Part shown: one piece after another, positions 35,001-47,000 of the stretch
Numbering within the stretch: position 1 is the stretch's first letter
How the letters are laid out: every line of letters starts with the position of its first letter
NCBI RefSeq assembly: GCF_963966145.1
Contig: NC_091046.1
Span: 4,960,001 to 5,024,000 of the forward strand
Direction of reading: 5' to 3'
Length of the DNA stretch: 64,000 bases
DNA from: Tenebrio molitor
Taxonomy: Eukaryota > Arthropoda > Insecta > Coleoptera > Tenebrionidae
Position numbers and translations under genes: made by a program
The notes under the pieces: generated by a model
The model's database searches: none
What the model saw: the letters and a program-made list of their open reading frames with translations, nothing else
What the model was told of the DNA's origin: nothing

Positions 35001-38000
35001 ATAACAACAACACATGCTAGAGAATGGAATAATACGTAGGATTATGAAGAAAATGTGACGGTGCAGTTTCGACGGAAGTACCGTTAAGAGCAAGGAATTT
35101 GGAGGGAATTTGCAAGAAGAACTCATGAATGGAGAAGCGGTTCTTGACAGTTGGAATCGAACAAAAAAGCAATCAGAATGTAATACTGTTCCAAGGTAAA
35201 CAATTGCGAATGACGAACGAAGCGATAAAACAAAATTTAACGCCGCAGTAATAGTGCGAAGCCGATCATCGATTTATTAACGCAATTTGCGGTAAACGAC
35301 ACTGCGACTAGTTGTTTGGACGCTTGAGCCGACAACAATCCCAACAACAAAATAATACAGTGTTGGCGACTGGGTGTCAAAGAGGTTGACCTCAGCAATG
35401 AACCCCATTCGATGCCGCCGCCTCTAGGAGCGACGGGAAAACTTTACGTCCCACCCACTCGACGAACTGAATAAGTTATTAGAATTCTGAATGATATTTT
35501 TGTGTCATTTAATCGGAAAAGTTTCCAAAAAGAAGCGAACAAGAGTCGGACCCCGATTTGATGATAAGGTGCAATTGTGATTGCACAAGCGGACCTTGAT
35601 GGCACAAAAGATGTGGAGATAAATGGTCCTATCGATCACTTTTTGACAGTACCTGCGTACCTGTGTTTTTTGGGCCAGATCAAGTGATACAGTGAGTGTA
35701 GCCAAGTGACGTTACGATGCAAGAACTTGCGTGAGGAAAAGGACTCCGGATCGCGATCGGAGGTGGATTTGCCCAATTGGTCGCGAGCTTCACCCTCCAA
35801 TTAACGTACACCTGGACTGCGTAATGAATTTAAAGATCCTCGCTAAACGTATTGTTATAAATTTTAATGAGGCGAGTACCTAGTCCGGAATGCTGTATAA
35901 AAACCGAATTTGAACACTCCCGACGTACATTATCCCCGGATTAAATTCTGCATGTTATAAATATTTAACGAAATTGCCTTTTGCAAATGTGGGAGACACC
36001 GTTACGTAAAAAAATAAATTATGCAAGAGGAATGTCGACGAGATCGCGTTCTTTTATTGGCCGGGAATAAAGTTCAGGAACTGCGCCGGCACCAACGGCT
36101 GAACTTTGCTTTTGTGATAATCAACCGTTTAGCGAGATCTCGCGTGATGCTCCAAAATTATTTCAATTGTGTTTTATTATGTTCTCCATTAGAGTAATTT
36201 CGGACATCACGAAATCTCCGAGCACATTCGTGTGATCATTGTCACCGGTGAAACTTCTCAACACCCATTAAGCTCTGCAAAAATGTTGTAAGGCTCACGA
36301 CGACACGTTTTACAGTTAAATTGCTTATTTATTTCGGTTGGTGTTTGATATTTGGCTTGTTTCTCGACCGGATCTGTAATAAACATGACAGGTTTTCAAT
36401 TTTATTCGTCGAAGACCAAGACCGCCTATTAGTTGGGCTAACGATGATTGCCGGCTCTGGAACTGATTGACTAACGTGACGAGCGGTCTGAAACGGGATT
36501 AGGTTAAATCTGGATGGCATGTGCCACCGAATTGGAGATGTCAATTAGGATTCTTGCAAATTTCTTGTAGTGTCTCTCAGGGTCTCCAGTGGATCGGTGG
36601 TTTTTCGACAATTCGTTCTTGTCCTGTCCAGGACGGCCTCAAACCGTAGAATTAGTAAAATTGAGCGAGTCGAATTGATGTTGTACAACTTTTTCTTTGC
36701 TTCAGGGACACACAGGAAATTACACAACCACGGAAGAACCAAGAAGAAAAAGACAAGACGAAAGCAAACCAAATCACGTCCTATTGTTTACTATTATTAA
36801 CCCCATGTATCCAATTACCGTGGTAAGTGTTCAATCAATAGTTGAAGAACAAGAAAATTGCCACATCCGTTTGCTCCTCTTCCAAATCATAGATCTTGAC
36901 CAGTGAAGTGATAAACAAAATCTTTGTTGTTGTTCCAAGCGTGCACCGTTCCACGCGGATTCAATAGGGTACAGTTCGGACCAATTGGGAGTACTGATGT
37001 TGCAATTTTTTGTGTTATCATTTGAAAGGTGAATAAATATTTCGGCATAATAAATATTAATTAATTGGAATGATTAGTATCGCGTAATTTTTTTCTCACA
37101 GGTGATAAGTGAGAGTCGAGTTTTGGGTTTATTAATAGCAGTGATTTTTATCAGGGATAGTCAATCTCGGGTTCCATAAATTTTCCAGTCGCAGATAAGC
37201 ACATAATCAAGAAATCTCTGTGAAACTTAATCCTGTCGATTTTTGCAACTCGCGATAAAAATCCCTATCTCCACTCGAGGAATGTTTATTTTCGTTATCT
37301 ATTTTTATTTAGAAAACATACGGCGCCAATTTTTTCCATTTTTGCGATTGATTTCGAATTCATGGAACTGCTCCTCGCCACGAAATTTACTATGCCGGAC
37401 GTCCCTTTCGCCCGTTTTTAATTCCGTCACACTCCCCAGCCCAACTTTGAAGTTGGGTTCAATTTCGCAGAACACTGGATCCGGTAAAGAATTTCCCTTC
37501 ACATCGTGTTGGTTTTCGTTAATGGGATAATTAACCCTTTTAATTCTCCGTCGTGAAAAATTTCCGGTCGGTTTCTCGTGTCGCTGTACCCCCATCATCC
37601 ATCCACACGAGTTTTTGCTACTGTGTAACGACTGTCTCCTTGAACGAAAACGTCAATAATCGATACAGCACAATGATGCACGTTCGAAATGCGAAATTAT
37701 AACGGGACGCTACTTTTGAAATGTCATCTCGTGCCTATCTTCGTCAATTTGTGATAAGCAGAATGGGATTTTTGCAAAATTTCTTTGCTCGGTGAGTCGA
37801 CGTGATAGCTTGAAGGAAAATAAAAGGACTCTTTGTGGTGTGCGGTTCTTGCGCGGTGAACGTAAATACGTCTCGTACCTACATGTTTTATGAATGGAAT
37901 TTTCGATTCAGGTGAAGTTCGATTTAAAATTGCTGCTTGCCAGAGAAAATTACTCAATTGTGAGGCGAACGAAAACGAGAGTGCGATAACGTTTCCAGTT

Positions 38001-41000
38001 TCTAATTGTACGTCACGAGTTTGCTTTCTGCAAAAGGTTGGCAAGGTCAGCACTCGAGCATAATGCAAATTGCTCGCTACAGACAACGAACTGTGAAAAT
38101 TCAAATTTCTGTTCCCTTTTTAACCAGGAAATGATCCGGTATTTGCTGGAGCGTGCTCACAGTTCGTCGAGGTAATTGTCGATAAAACAGTGATTTCATT
38201 GAAAAACAAAAGACAAATGCGATATGGTTTTTGACCCAAGAGCTGACTTTTGACCACAGGAACGAATAGTGACTCCGACTAATTAATTCTAATTACATAA
38301 AATATCTTTCACTTTATGCTTTGTTAGCATTTATTTTTAGAATTCTCTTTCATTCATCCTCATTGTAATATGGTCTTGCATTAATTAGAATCTTTTGTTA
38401 ATGTAATGGCGCATCAACAAGGATGTACCGGGTGCGGTCCTGTGAAAAGTTTTTTCCATACAGTCCTACTTTCAGTACACCAATTAGCCAAAAACACAAA
38501 TCAGAAAATTAAAATACATATTCCAAACAAAAATAATTGTACATTGTAACATTCGCAACACTCGCAGCTTCTGGACTTTATTGTAGACCTCGATGGACTC
38601 CATATTTTTCATGCACATCGTTTTCGTCCAACTCTATAGTTTAACTTAAAGAAAGTCAGTTAACGTCACGCCACACGGGCACCATGGCGCCCGCACCGAT
38701 TTTTCGTTTCAGTCTCTTGCTTGACACTTTCTGTGGGACTTCCTGTTCCCAAATCTATTACACTGGATGGGGCAAACACAAAATGCTCCGAAAATGCACT
38801 CGATGTACATTTTCTGCAAGAACAGAGGTCCCTCGTGTTCGTACAAACCGCGACAAACGAGAATTTGCTGTACAAATTTTATCCGAGATCAACATCCCGC
38901 GTTTCCCATCCTGCGAGGTGCATTATTTACGGTGTCGTGTTAACCCCCCGAAGAAGGAACGTCGGGGGATCACCGCGAGAGCGGAATTGATCCAAAATTA
39001 TTGCACGCGAGATGCAGGCGAAGGTATGATCGATAAATTACGGTCCTGTTCAATTCGCACATGTTTACGACGACATAAATTAACATCAAATTATAATCGC
39101 GTTTAATTTTGGAAAACCAAATTGTAATTACCACCGAAAATGTAGCAATTTGTGTTTGTGGCATGTTTACAATATTTGAACCGCGTCGAATTGTGGTGTG
39201 CTAATCAAAGTGATTAATTTTCTCTATCGCAATCATGACCCACCGATGAATCTTTTAATTGCAATTTGTGCACCGTTTTGGTTTTTTATTGTGCGGCAAT
39301 TATAGGTTCTAAATGGCGTGAATGGTATTATGTTACCTGGAAATTATCGGAGGTAATTCAACACCGTCACTGTTTATTCGTTCCATTCGTGTTTCATTAA
39401 TAACAATTTAATTTGCTTTGTGTTTCGGTGAATTAATAAAACAGCGAGGGGGTGGGGTGCCGCAATCAAATATTATTCGGGCACTGTTTGTATGCACACT
39501 TCGCGATTGACAGGAGATTGTGGTGTCCACATTTTTATTAATAACAGAGATAGACTTTGCCCAATCGATATGCAGAAATAGACGAGTGGATCCAATGAAA
39601 CTGATCAATCAGGTTTTACGCGGCGGGAGTCTGGACGAAGCGAGGATCGGATCAATCAGGCGAGTCCTTGAGCATAACTGTCGGTAAATGACGAAACGTT
39701 GCCAATAAATCCGGCTCAATAATGTTCCCCCAAAGTGAATTTAAAATAAGAGGCGCCCGGTCAAGTTGAGTTCTTTGACGTTGCTCTTTCGGAGATCTTA
39801 TCCTTTATTTTCCGGTGGGCATAAATCGGCGTGATTGATGTCGCAGATCGTTCATTTTCCGATTTCGCAGTGGAACATTTCTGCTGGAGTCCGTTGCAAT
39901 ATTTATAGTGAAGTGTCGGTGGTACATTACGAGTCTGCGAAATTTCACAGATAACTCCGCTGCATGCTCCTGCGGACCACGTGGAGATGATTAATTTTTT
40001 CGCGAAGCGAGCAGATGTCGACTGCTCGTCCGACTGGACGTTTGTAGGTGCATGTTTTCCACTCTTATAAATAGATATGTAGGTAAAGGTACGGCAAAGA
40101 AACTTCTCAATTGGGTTTCGAGGAAGCCAGATCTGGTCGGAATGAGGTCGACGCCGGTTGCGCAACACGCGAAAGATTTTTTCGCCGAGCTCTGCGAGAA
40201 GGAAAACGAAAAGATGATTGTCCGGGCACAAGGATCATTTCGGTTTGGTCCGTCCGCTCCTCGCGTGCTCCTTTCTCGTCCTTAGCCTCCAGGAGTTTCG
40301 TTACTCCACTTCTGTTCCTTTTGTGCACCGTTTGGTGTCTTTTTGTTCGGTTTCGTGGTCGCCGTCCGAATTTAATGTTTTCTTCGAATGTTGCCTATTC
40401 ATCGGGATATGTTTAGAATTGTGTGTCATGTTCGTTACGTGTTTCAGTGTTACGCCATTTTATTCACGTTGTCTTCGAACACCTGTCCTGCGTCGTCAAT
40501 TTGAGTAGTGCAGCCGACGTTCGGGTCGTAATTCACAATTTTCCACTTGTCCCCTAGTTTTTGATCCAATAGAAAAACTTCCGTCGGGTTCATTCATGCG
40601 ACGACAATGGTGTGCATCCAGGATTCTTCACGAAACAATGGACTTTTATCGCATTTGGTTTTTGTTTGTGTTGTGTGCATCTGCGCCAGGACGCGTTATT
40701 TAAATTGATTCAATGGAAGGATTCGAGTTTGCAGTGATGGCGTGCATTTGTCTAAACGGAAGAAATTGCAAGAGCGGAATTGGGATCGGTTCGTCTGATT
40801 GTTTCCAAAATGTTTCAGCTTTGTCACACGACTGCGGGTGATGGATATTGCGAAATGGAATGGGGTGTCTGTAAAACGAGCAATGTTTTCTCTCCACGGA
40901 GAATTTTTGTAGATTATTTCCTTCATGTGTTTAGCAACCAATTGCGTGACAAATATTGACCAATCAAAACGAGAAAACAAAAAATAACCCGATAAAATTT

Positions 41001-44000
41001 CTTTAAAATGCACACTGTGCAATAATCTGATAAAAAATGTCGGTACCTGATTTTTTTTTTAAATATGTACATACATAAATTATTTTAAATAAAAAGGATT
41101 GGAAATAATGCGTTTGGTTTCATTCTATTCAGGAAATAATCAGCCGTATACCCCTCGTGCAAAATTTTAATATCGGCATCCATAAATTATTCGGTCAGAA
41201 GACCAATTGTTATCAAATAAAAGCCCTCGACTTCGTCTCTTGCTCTTATTTGCTAATAATTGGTCTTCTGACCTCATTTATGGATGTTTTCGTTCATTAG
41301 CAAAAAATTTTCCGATAAAAAATTTTGCACTTGGGATATAATATGTGAGAATATTTGAGTGGAATATGCTACCTACACATAATTATACATACATATTTTG
41401 AAAAACACAAATCCTTTTATTTTACACCGGTTATCCTCCGAAAATGTTTTCACTGGTAGTAGACAGGTTATCTGGTGACAAATCAGGGCTGTATGGAGTT
41501 CCAGTGTAATTTTTGAAGAGTATAAATCTTCTACTAAACTTGTTGCGCAGGAGTTTGGTGTGCCTGATTTATTTCGTTCTTCTTGTTGACCGTTGTGCAT
41601 CGATAAAATTGATCATTGTTAAATAACAATAACAAAGAGCATTGACCCCCTTGCTGTTACTCAAGGAGTTCAACACTAATCATAATTTACGCTATGGATG
41701 AGGAAGGTTTTGGAATGCAATGTGGTTTTCTTTAATTGCCATATTAGAACTTCTGGCGCTGTGAATGCTTGCTATGTTATTTTCGAAATTACGTTTCGAG
41801 TCTTAAAAAAAATCAACACATTTTTATTGTCTTTGATATACGGTGCGATCAATTAAAAAATAAATCGAGTCGGCGTGTTACCTATGGCAACCCATGCTAT
41901 AGCATAGGCTCCAAAGCAAACTCGATTTATTTTTTAAATGATCGCTCGGTACAAGATTTTGTATTATTTCGAAAATGATTCAACAAATGTTACAATTCAA
42001 CTTTTTGGATTTCCTGCTCGTGCTCTAAAGTACTATCCCTTACCTGGCATCTTCCAAACATCATGTTTTCTCACTCTTACGCCCGCACACAGTTCTCAGA
42101 ACGATGATGGCCAATTTGTTAACGTGAGCCGAGCGCATGTATCTTCCTGAAAAAAAAATTGCATGTGCGTGTGTTAAGGGGTGATTATTATTGATTTATG
42201 ACAACCCGGTTTTATGACTTACCGGCATCGAACTCAGAAACGAAGTATAGCATCCTACATTCTAAAATTGATATAGCCTTAAATAAAAGATAAAGCTGAT
42301 TAATTTGACAGTTGGGGAGGTTAAAACAATGTCAGTTTTTATAATAGCCCCAAATGACGTTGATTTTGTTTTGGAATTTATTGCACTTGTTTGTACAGTA
42401 AATGTTTAGATAACGTTTAAGATCATCAGCAAACGGAAGTTACTTTGATTGACAATATCATCGTCTATCTAAAAAAAAAAAACGGTAAGTAACAGTGGTC
42501 CAAGGTTGGAGTCTTGCGAAATTCCAGATAAAGATTGACATTTTCTTGAAATTTGAGATGAGATAAAATGCAGAAATGAATGAATCTGAACGAAAAATTA
42601 TGCAATTCATTGAGAGAATATAGTTTTACTTTTTATTACCAGCAATTTTTGAAGCCCAAATAGAAATACATACATACCAGATATGTAAAGCGATGATGAA
42701 ATGGTGTTAATAAATATTTCACAAAAATAAATTTGCATATGAAGAATGTACGTAAAAAATAGCAGTTGCACATAAATGAGGCTAGTTTGTAATATAAAGT
42801 GTCATTTGTTGAAAAGAAAACAGTAAATACAAATACATACAATACTTTCAAAATGAAACTTCAGTCAGTGAATTCTGATTTACCAGAATATTTCAAAGCA
42901 CACAAACGCTATTTTTATTAAAAAAAGAATTTAACAGTTTACTGAACAAACGGCATTTATAACTGAAAGATAACTGTTTGTAACCGAGCTAAATGTAACA
43001 TAGGTACTACGCCGGACATACGTTCTTAAAATTTTTCAGAGCGCTCTTGACCAGATTTTTATTGACACGTTCAGTATCCGGTGTTCATTTAAATTTCACC
43101 TCAAACTTGGCGTTGAAGAGTCGATTGTGAACGCACCACTCGTCCGTCTGCACACTAAAAACACAAACAACGCAGAAAGTGAGGTTAGATTTAGACAACT
43201 AATCCGTGATCTGTAATCCGTGGTGCGTTCACAATCAACGCCTACTATGAAGATAAATTTATGAACGCCCGATACAAGAATGTCAGCACATATTATTATT
43301 TATGATAATATTAAATTTTAGGCAATTAATGACATTTAAATTTTTTCAAAGAAATATTAGTTCTGTCGGAAGACAGGCAACGCAATTGGAGCATAACTCA
43401 TCAAGAGTTCTATTTGAGACTGGCAAATACGTGTTTGTCGACTGTACCTGTACCTGTAAAAAACGTCATTAAAAAAGGTATCCACATTGGAGAAATGTCC
43501 GTGACAAGAGGTTTCACTGTACAAATGTGGAAACTCTACGAGTGCTGTTGACTTTTCACTGGTTGCCTCGCCGTATATTTCACGTTCATAATTATTTATG
43601 ACCACTTCAACAGATTTAAATGCGGGAATGACGGTACTAAATAAATTAATTATTCAGTTAAATTTGTAAATTCGACTGGAAACATATCGCTCGGGACACG
43701 TCTGTTTGCATGATGTTTTTATGTTTCCATTAATTTTTCATAAGTGTGCTCTAGTTTGCAACTTAAATCGTGTTTCTTTAATGCAAATCGTATTTTACTA
43801 AAAGGTCACCAGTTACCCGGACTAGGGGAAATTGATCCCCCGCGCCCCCACCTAATCTCCGGAGTTTCCGGAATTAATCTTGTGATTTTTCAGCGGCGAC
43901 TTCGCAACCGACACCTCGAACTCCTCCGCCGTTCCCTCGGGAAGAATCAGGAATTAATTGATTGTTCGGCCGGAGAGCGTGTGTTTCACTTGTGTCAAAT

Positions 44001-47000
44001 TGCCACTCAGCCGTTCCCTTTGTTCCGTGTCACATTACACTTTCCGATGGGCGATCGATTACGAATGCAGTTTTGATGAAAGCGAATTGTAACTGCATCA
44101 TGGGAAACAGGAGTTGTTCCATTAAATTTTAACGAATCGCGGAGTGGATTATTATCGACGGACGTGTCGTCTCGTCAAGACTTTCAGCCGGCTCTTAAAT
44201 GTCGTATAAATCTTTCAGCGCCCTTGTCAATTTTGTCAATCTAATATCGTAAATCATTCAGGTATTGTATGAGGCACGTCGACAGGTCGGTCAACAACGC
44301 ATCCATCGGAAGTAACCGATCGCTGTTATTAAAATATTTGCATTCCGGCGTGTGCAATAACCTCGGTGCAATTTGCATGGGAGATTTACCGAATTGTGCG
44401 GTTTCTGTCGGCGTTTTGAAGTTTGATCGACGATATGTGCCGGGAAATTTACGACGACAACGGCGTCGGGTGAAGTGCGTTTTTGTATTTTAATTTACTC
44501 AAGTGGGTATCTGAAAAATGCGACGTTGTTTTTCGCCCTCTTCTCCCTCTGTCGGGTGAATTTTTCACGTCCCGCGAGAGAAAAAAGTGCCGCCTTTCAA
44601 AAGTCGTCGGCTAATTTCCGCGCGACGGCAGTTTCACAGTTTGTCATTGTCCGAAACGTCAATTGTCAAATGAGTGATGGCGATGAGCAGCATAGGTGTC
44701 ACTAAAAAATTCGCTATTAACGCGTTCCAAAATTAGATTTAACTGGGCCACAACTCTTCCTCGTCACGAGACTTCAGACCTTGACAAATATTTCATTAAA
44801 AAACCTTTCAGGTGTCGGGCGTTTAGTGACGATGATCGAAAGGTCCTAAAGCGATTAATTGTGGAAGAGAGGAAAATTTCGTGGATGAAGTGATCATCGA
44901 AAAGTAGTTTGTTCGAAGCTTTGTTTGATTGACACTGTCGTGCGTTATAAAGGTGAATAACACCGAGAAGCCCTGCGGCACTCCAGATGGATCTTATGAA
45001 AGTAAATTAGGACGATCCTTTTTTATTTATTTATGTATTTATTGTTTGTAATAACGATGAAAATTATTTTTTACAATCAAATCTTTTCAGGGCTTCGTTA
45101 AAAATGAAACTATAAAAATTCGCATATGCACTGCCGTACACTTAATTTTGCAAAATAAAAAGCACAGTTTTAAAAATTGGAAAATAAAATGTTTTCGTGC
45201 AATTTTTAATGATGGTGCTTGGTTTTGTTTCCGTTAAAGTAGAGCACAGCGTCGTCAGCTGTCAAGCCACAGATGTCAAACGTCATTTGTTGAGCGAACA
45301 GGCACTGGTGTGATTTGTTTCTTTTGCAAAAACAGTTATTTTTAGAACTAACCAACAAGAGTTTATGATTTTCGATGATTATCTACCAAAGCATACCAAC
45401 TGAAAAGACGACCTGTTTTTGTAAACGACCACGTTTGACCACCTATTTTTTTTTGAACGCCGGTTACATCTATGTACTTTCAATTTATGCAAGAAATTGA
45501 TGATCACATTTTGTTCTAACAAAAAAATTCTTTTCTAGCTTACTACATTCTGTTACACATTTCTCTCTTATTTCCATCGACTTCATCCCATAATTGGTGC
45601 GATTGTGTTTTAAAATTTACCAATACTGCTACATAACAAGGTTGTAGTTGCTATGATATGAAGCTGTTGATTGGTGGGATCTATACCAAATCAATGTTGT
45701 TCAAATACATAACAATATTGCTAAATTTTGAAACTATCGCACTAAATAACGGGTGTTTTTTTAAATTTGGCGTCGAACTAGGCTTTGAACTGTCGATTGT
45801 GAACGCACTATAAAGGTTTTTTTTTAAATTTGGCGTCGAAGTAGGCGTTGGAGAGTCGATTGAGAGCGTACCACTCGTGTAAAAGCGTAAGATTTAAACA
45901 GCTGATCCGTGATCCGTAACCTGTATAGTGCGTTCACAATCGACAGTTTAAGGCCTACTTCGACGCCAAATTTAAACAAACCCGTTACAGGTTTCACGGA
46001 TCAGCTGTTTAAATCTTACACTTTTACACGAGTGGTGCGCTCTCAATCGACTCTCTAACGCCTACTTTGACGCCAAATTTTAAAAAACACACTTAAAGCT
46101 TGTTTGACACGATACTAAATTTTTGAGAAAATTTAGTAGTAAATGAGAGAGGACCAATGAACGATCAGGATCTGACAAAGACAGACTATGATCCTGATCG
46201 TTCATTGGTCCTGATCGGGATCTCTCTCATTTTCTAACAAATTTTCTACAAAATTTAGCATCGTGTCAAACAAGCTTTATGTAGTTCGATTGTACATACA
46301 TATTTACATAAATCCGGACTTTAGGGTGTTCACTTCATAACTTTAATATGTGACGTCCGCCTAATGGTTTCATCAACTTAGAAAATGATTTTTTTTTCTT
46401 TATTAACCTACTGTCGCGAGCAATAAATTTTGGTCGTCAATGTCATTTCAAAATTTGGTTCGATTGTCACAAATTTAAAAAATTTCCCTGCCTGATTATG
46501 CGCATGTCAACAAAGTGTCAAAAAATGAGAAAAAAATGTCAATTAATGTCATACAACATGATGATAGGTTATGATATTTACGACTGTTTTACAATGGAGC
46601 ATTTTTGATTGCGTCAAAGAACGACCTTGACGACCAAAATTTATTGCTCGCGACTGTACATATATCGTACGTTACAAGACAATTTTTGAAAAGTAACGAA
46701 TTTGATTGATAATAAAGAAAAAAAAATACGTTTCCTAACTTGTGGCACAAATAGCTATTGTAGTACATATTTCATTCCATGTCTTACCTAGATCTTTCAA
46801 TTATTCAGAATGCTTTAAAATGTCGCCATTAATATGTACCTACCAATTCGATAAAAATCGATTCTTCTTGCATTTGGCAAAACTCTAAAAGTGACAATTA
46901 TCTACTGTCAGCTTCAAATTATGTTGATATTTTTTGTTTATTGCAGTTGTTAGTACAGTTAAATTATAGATAATGTCATTAGTCACATATTGTTATGTAT

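Noticed and set aside
38684..39106. A 140-codon frame in hnRNP L intron 2
   Set aside because: No recognisable domain or splice-site support; overlaps another frame of similar quality.
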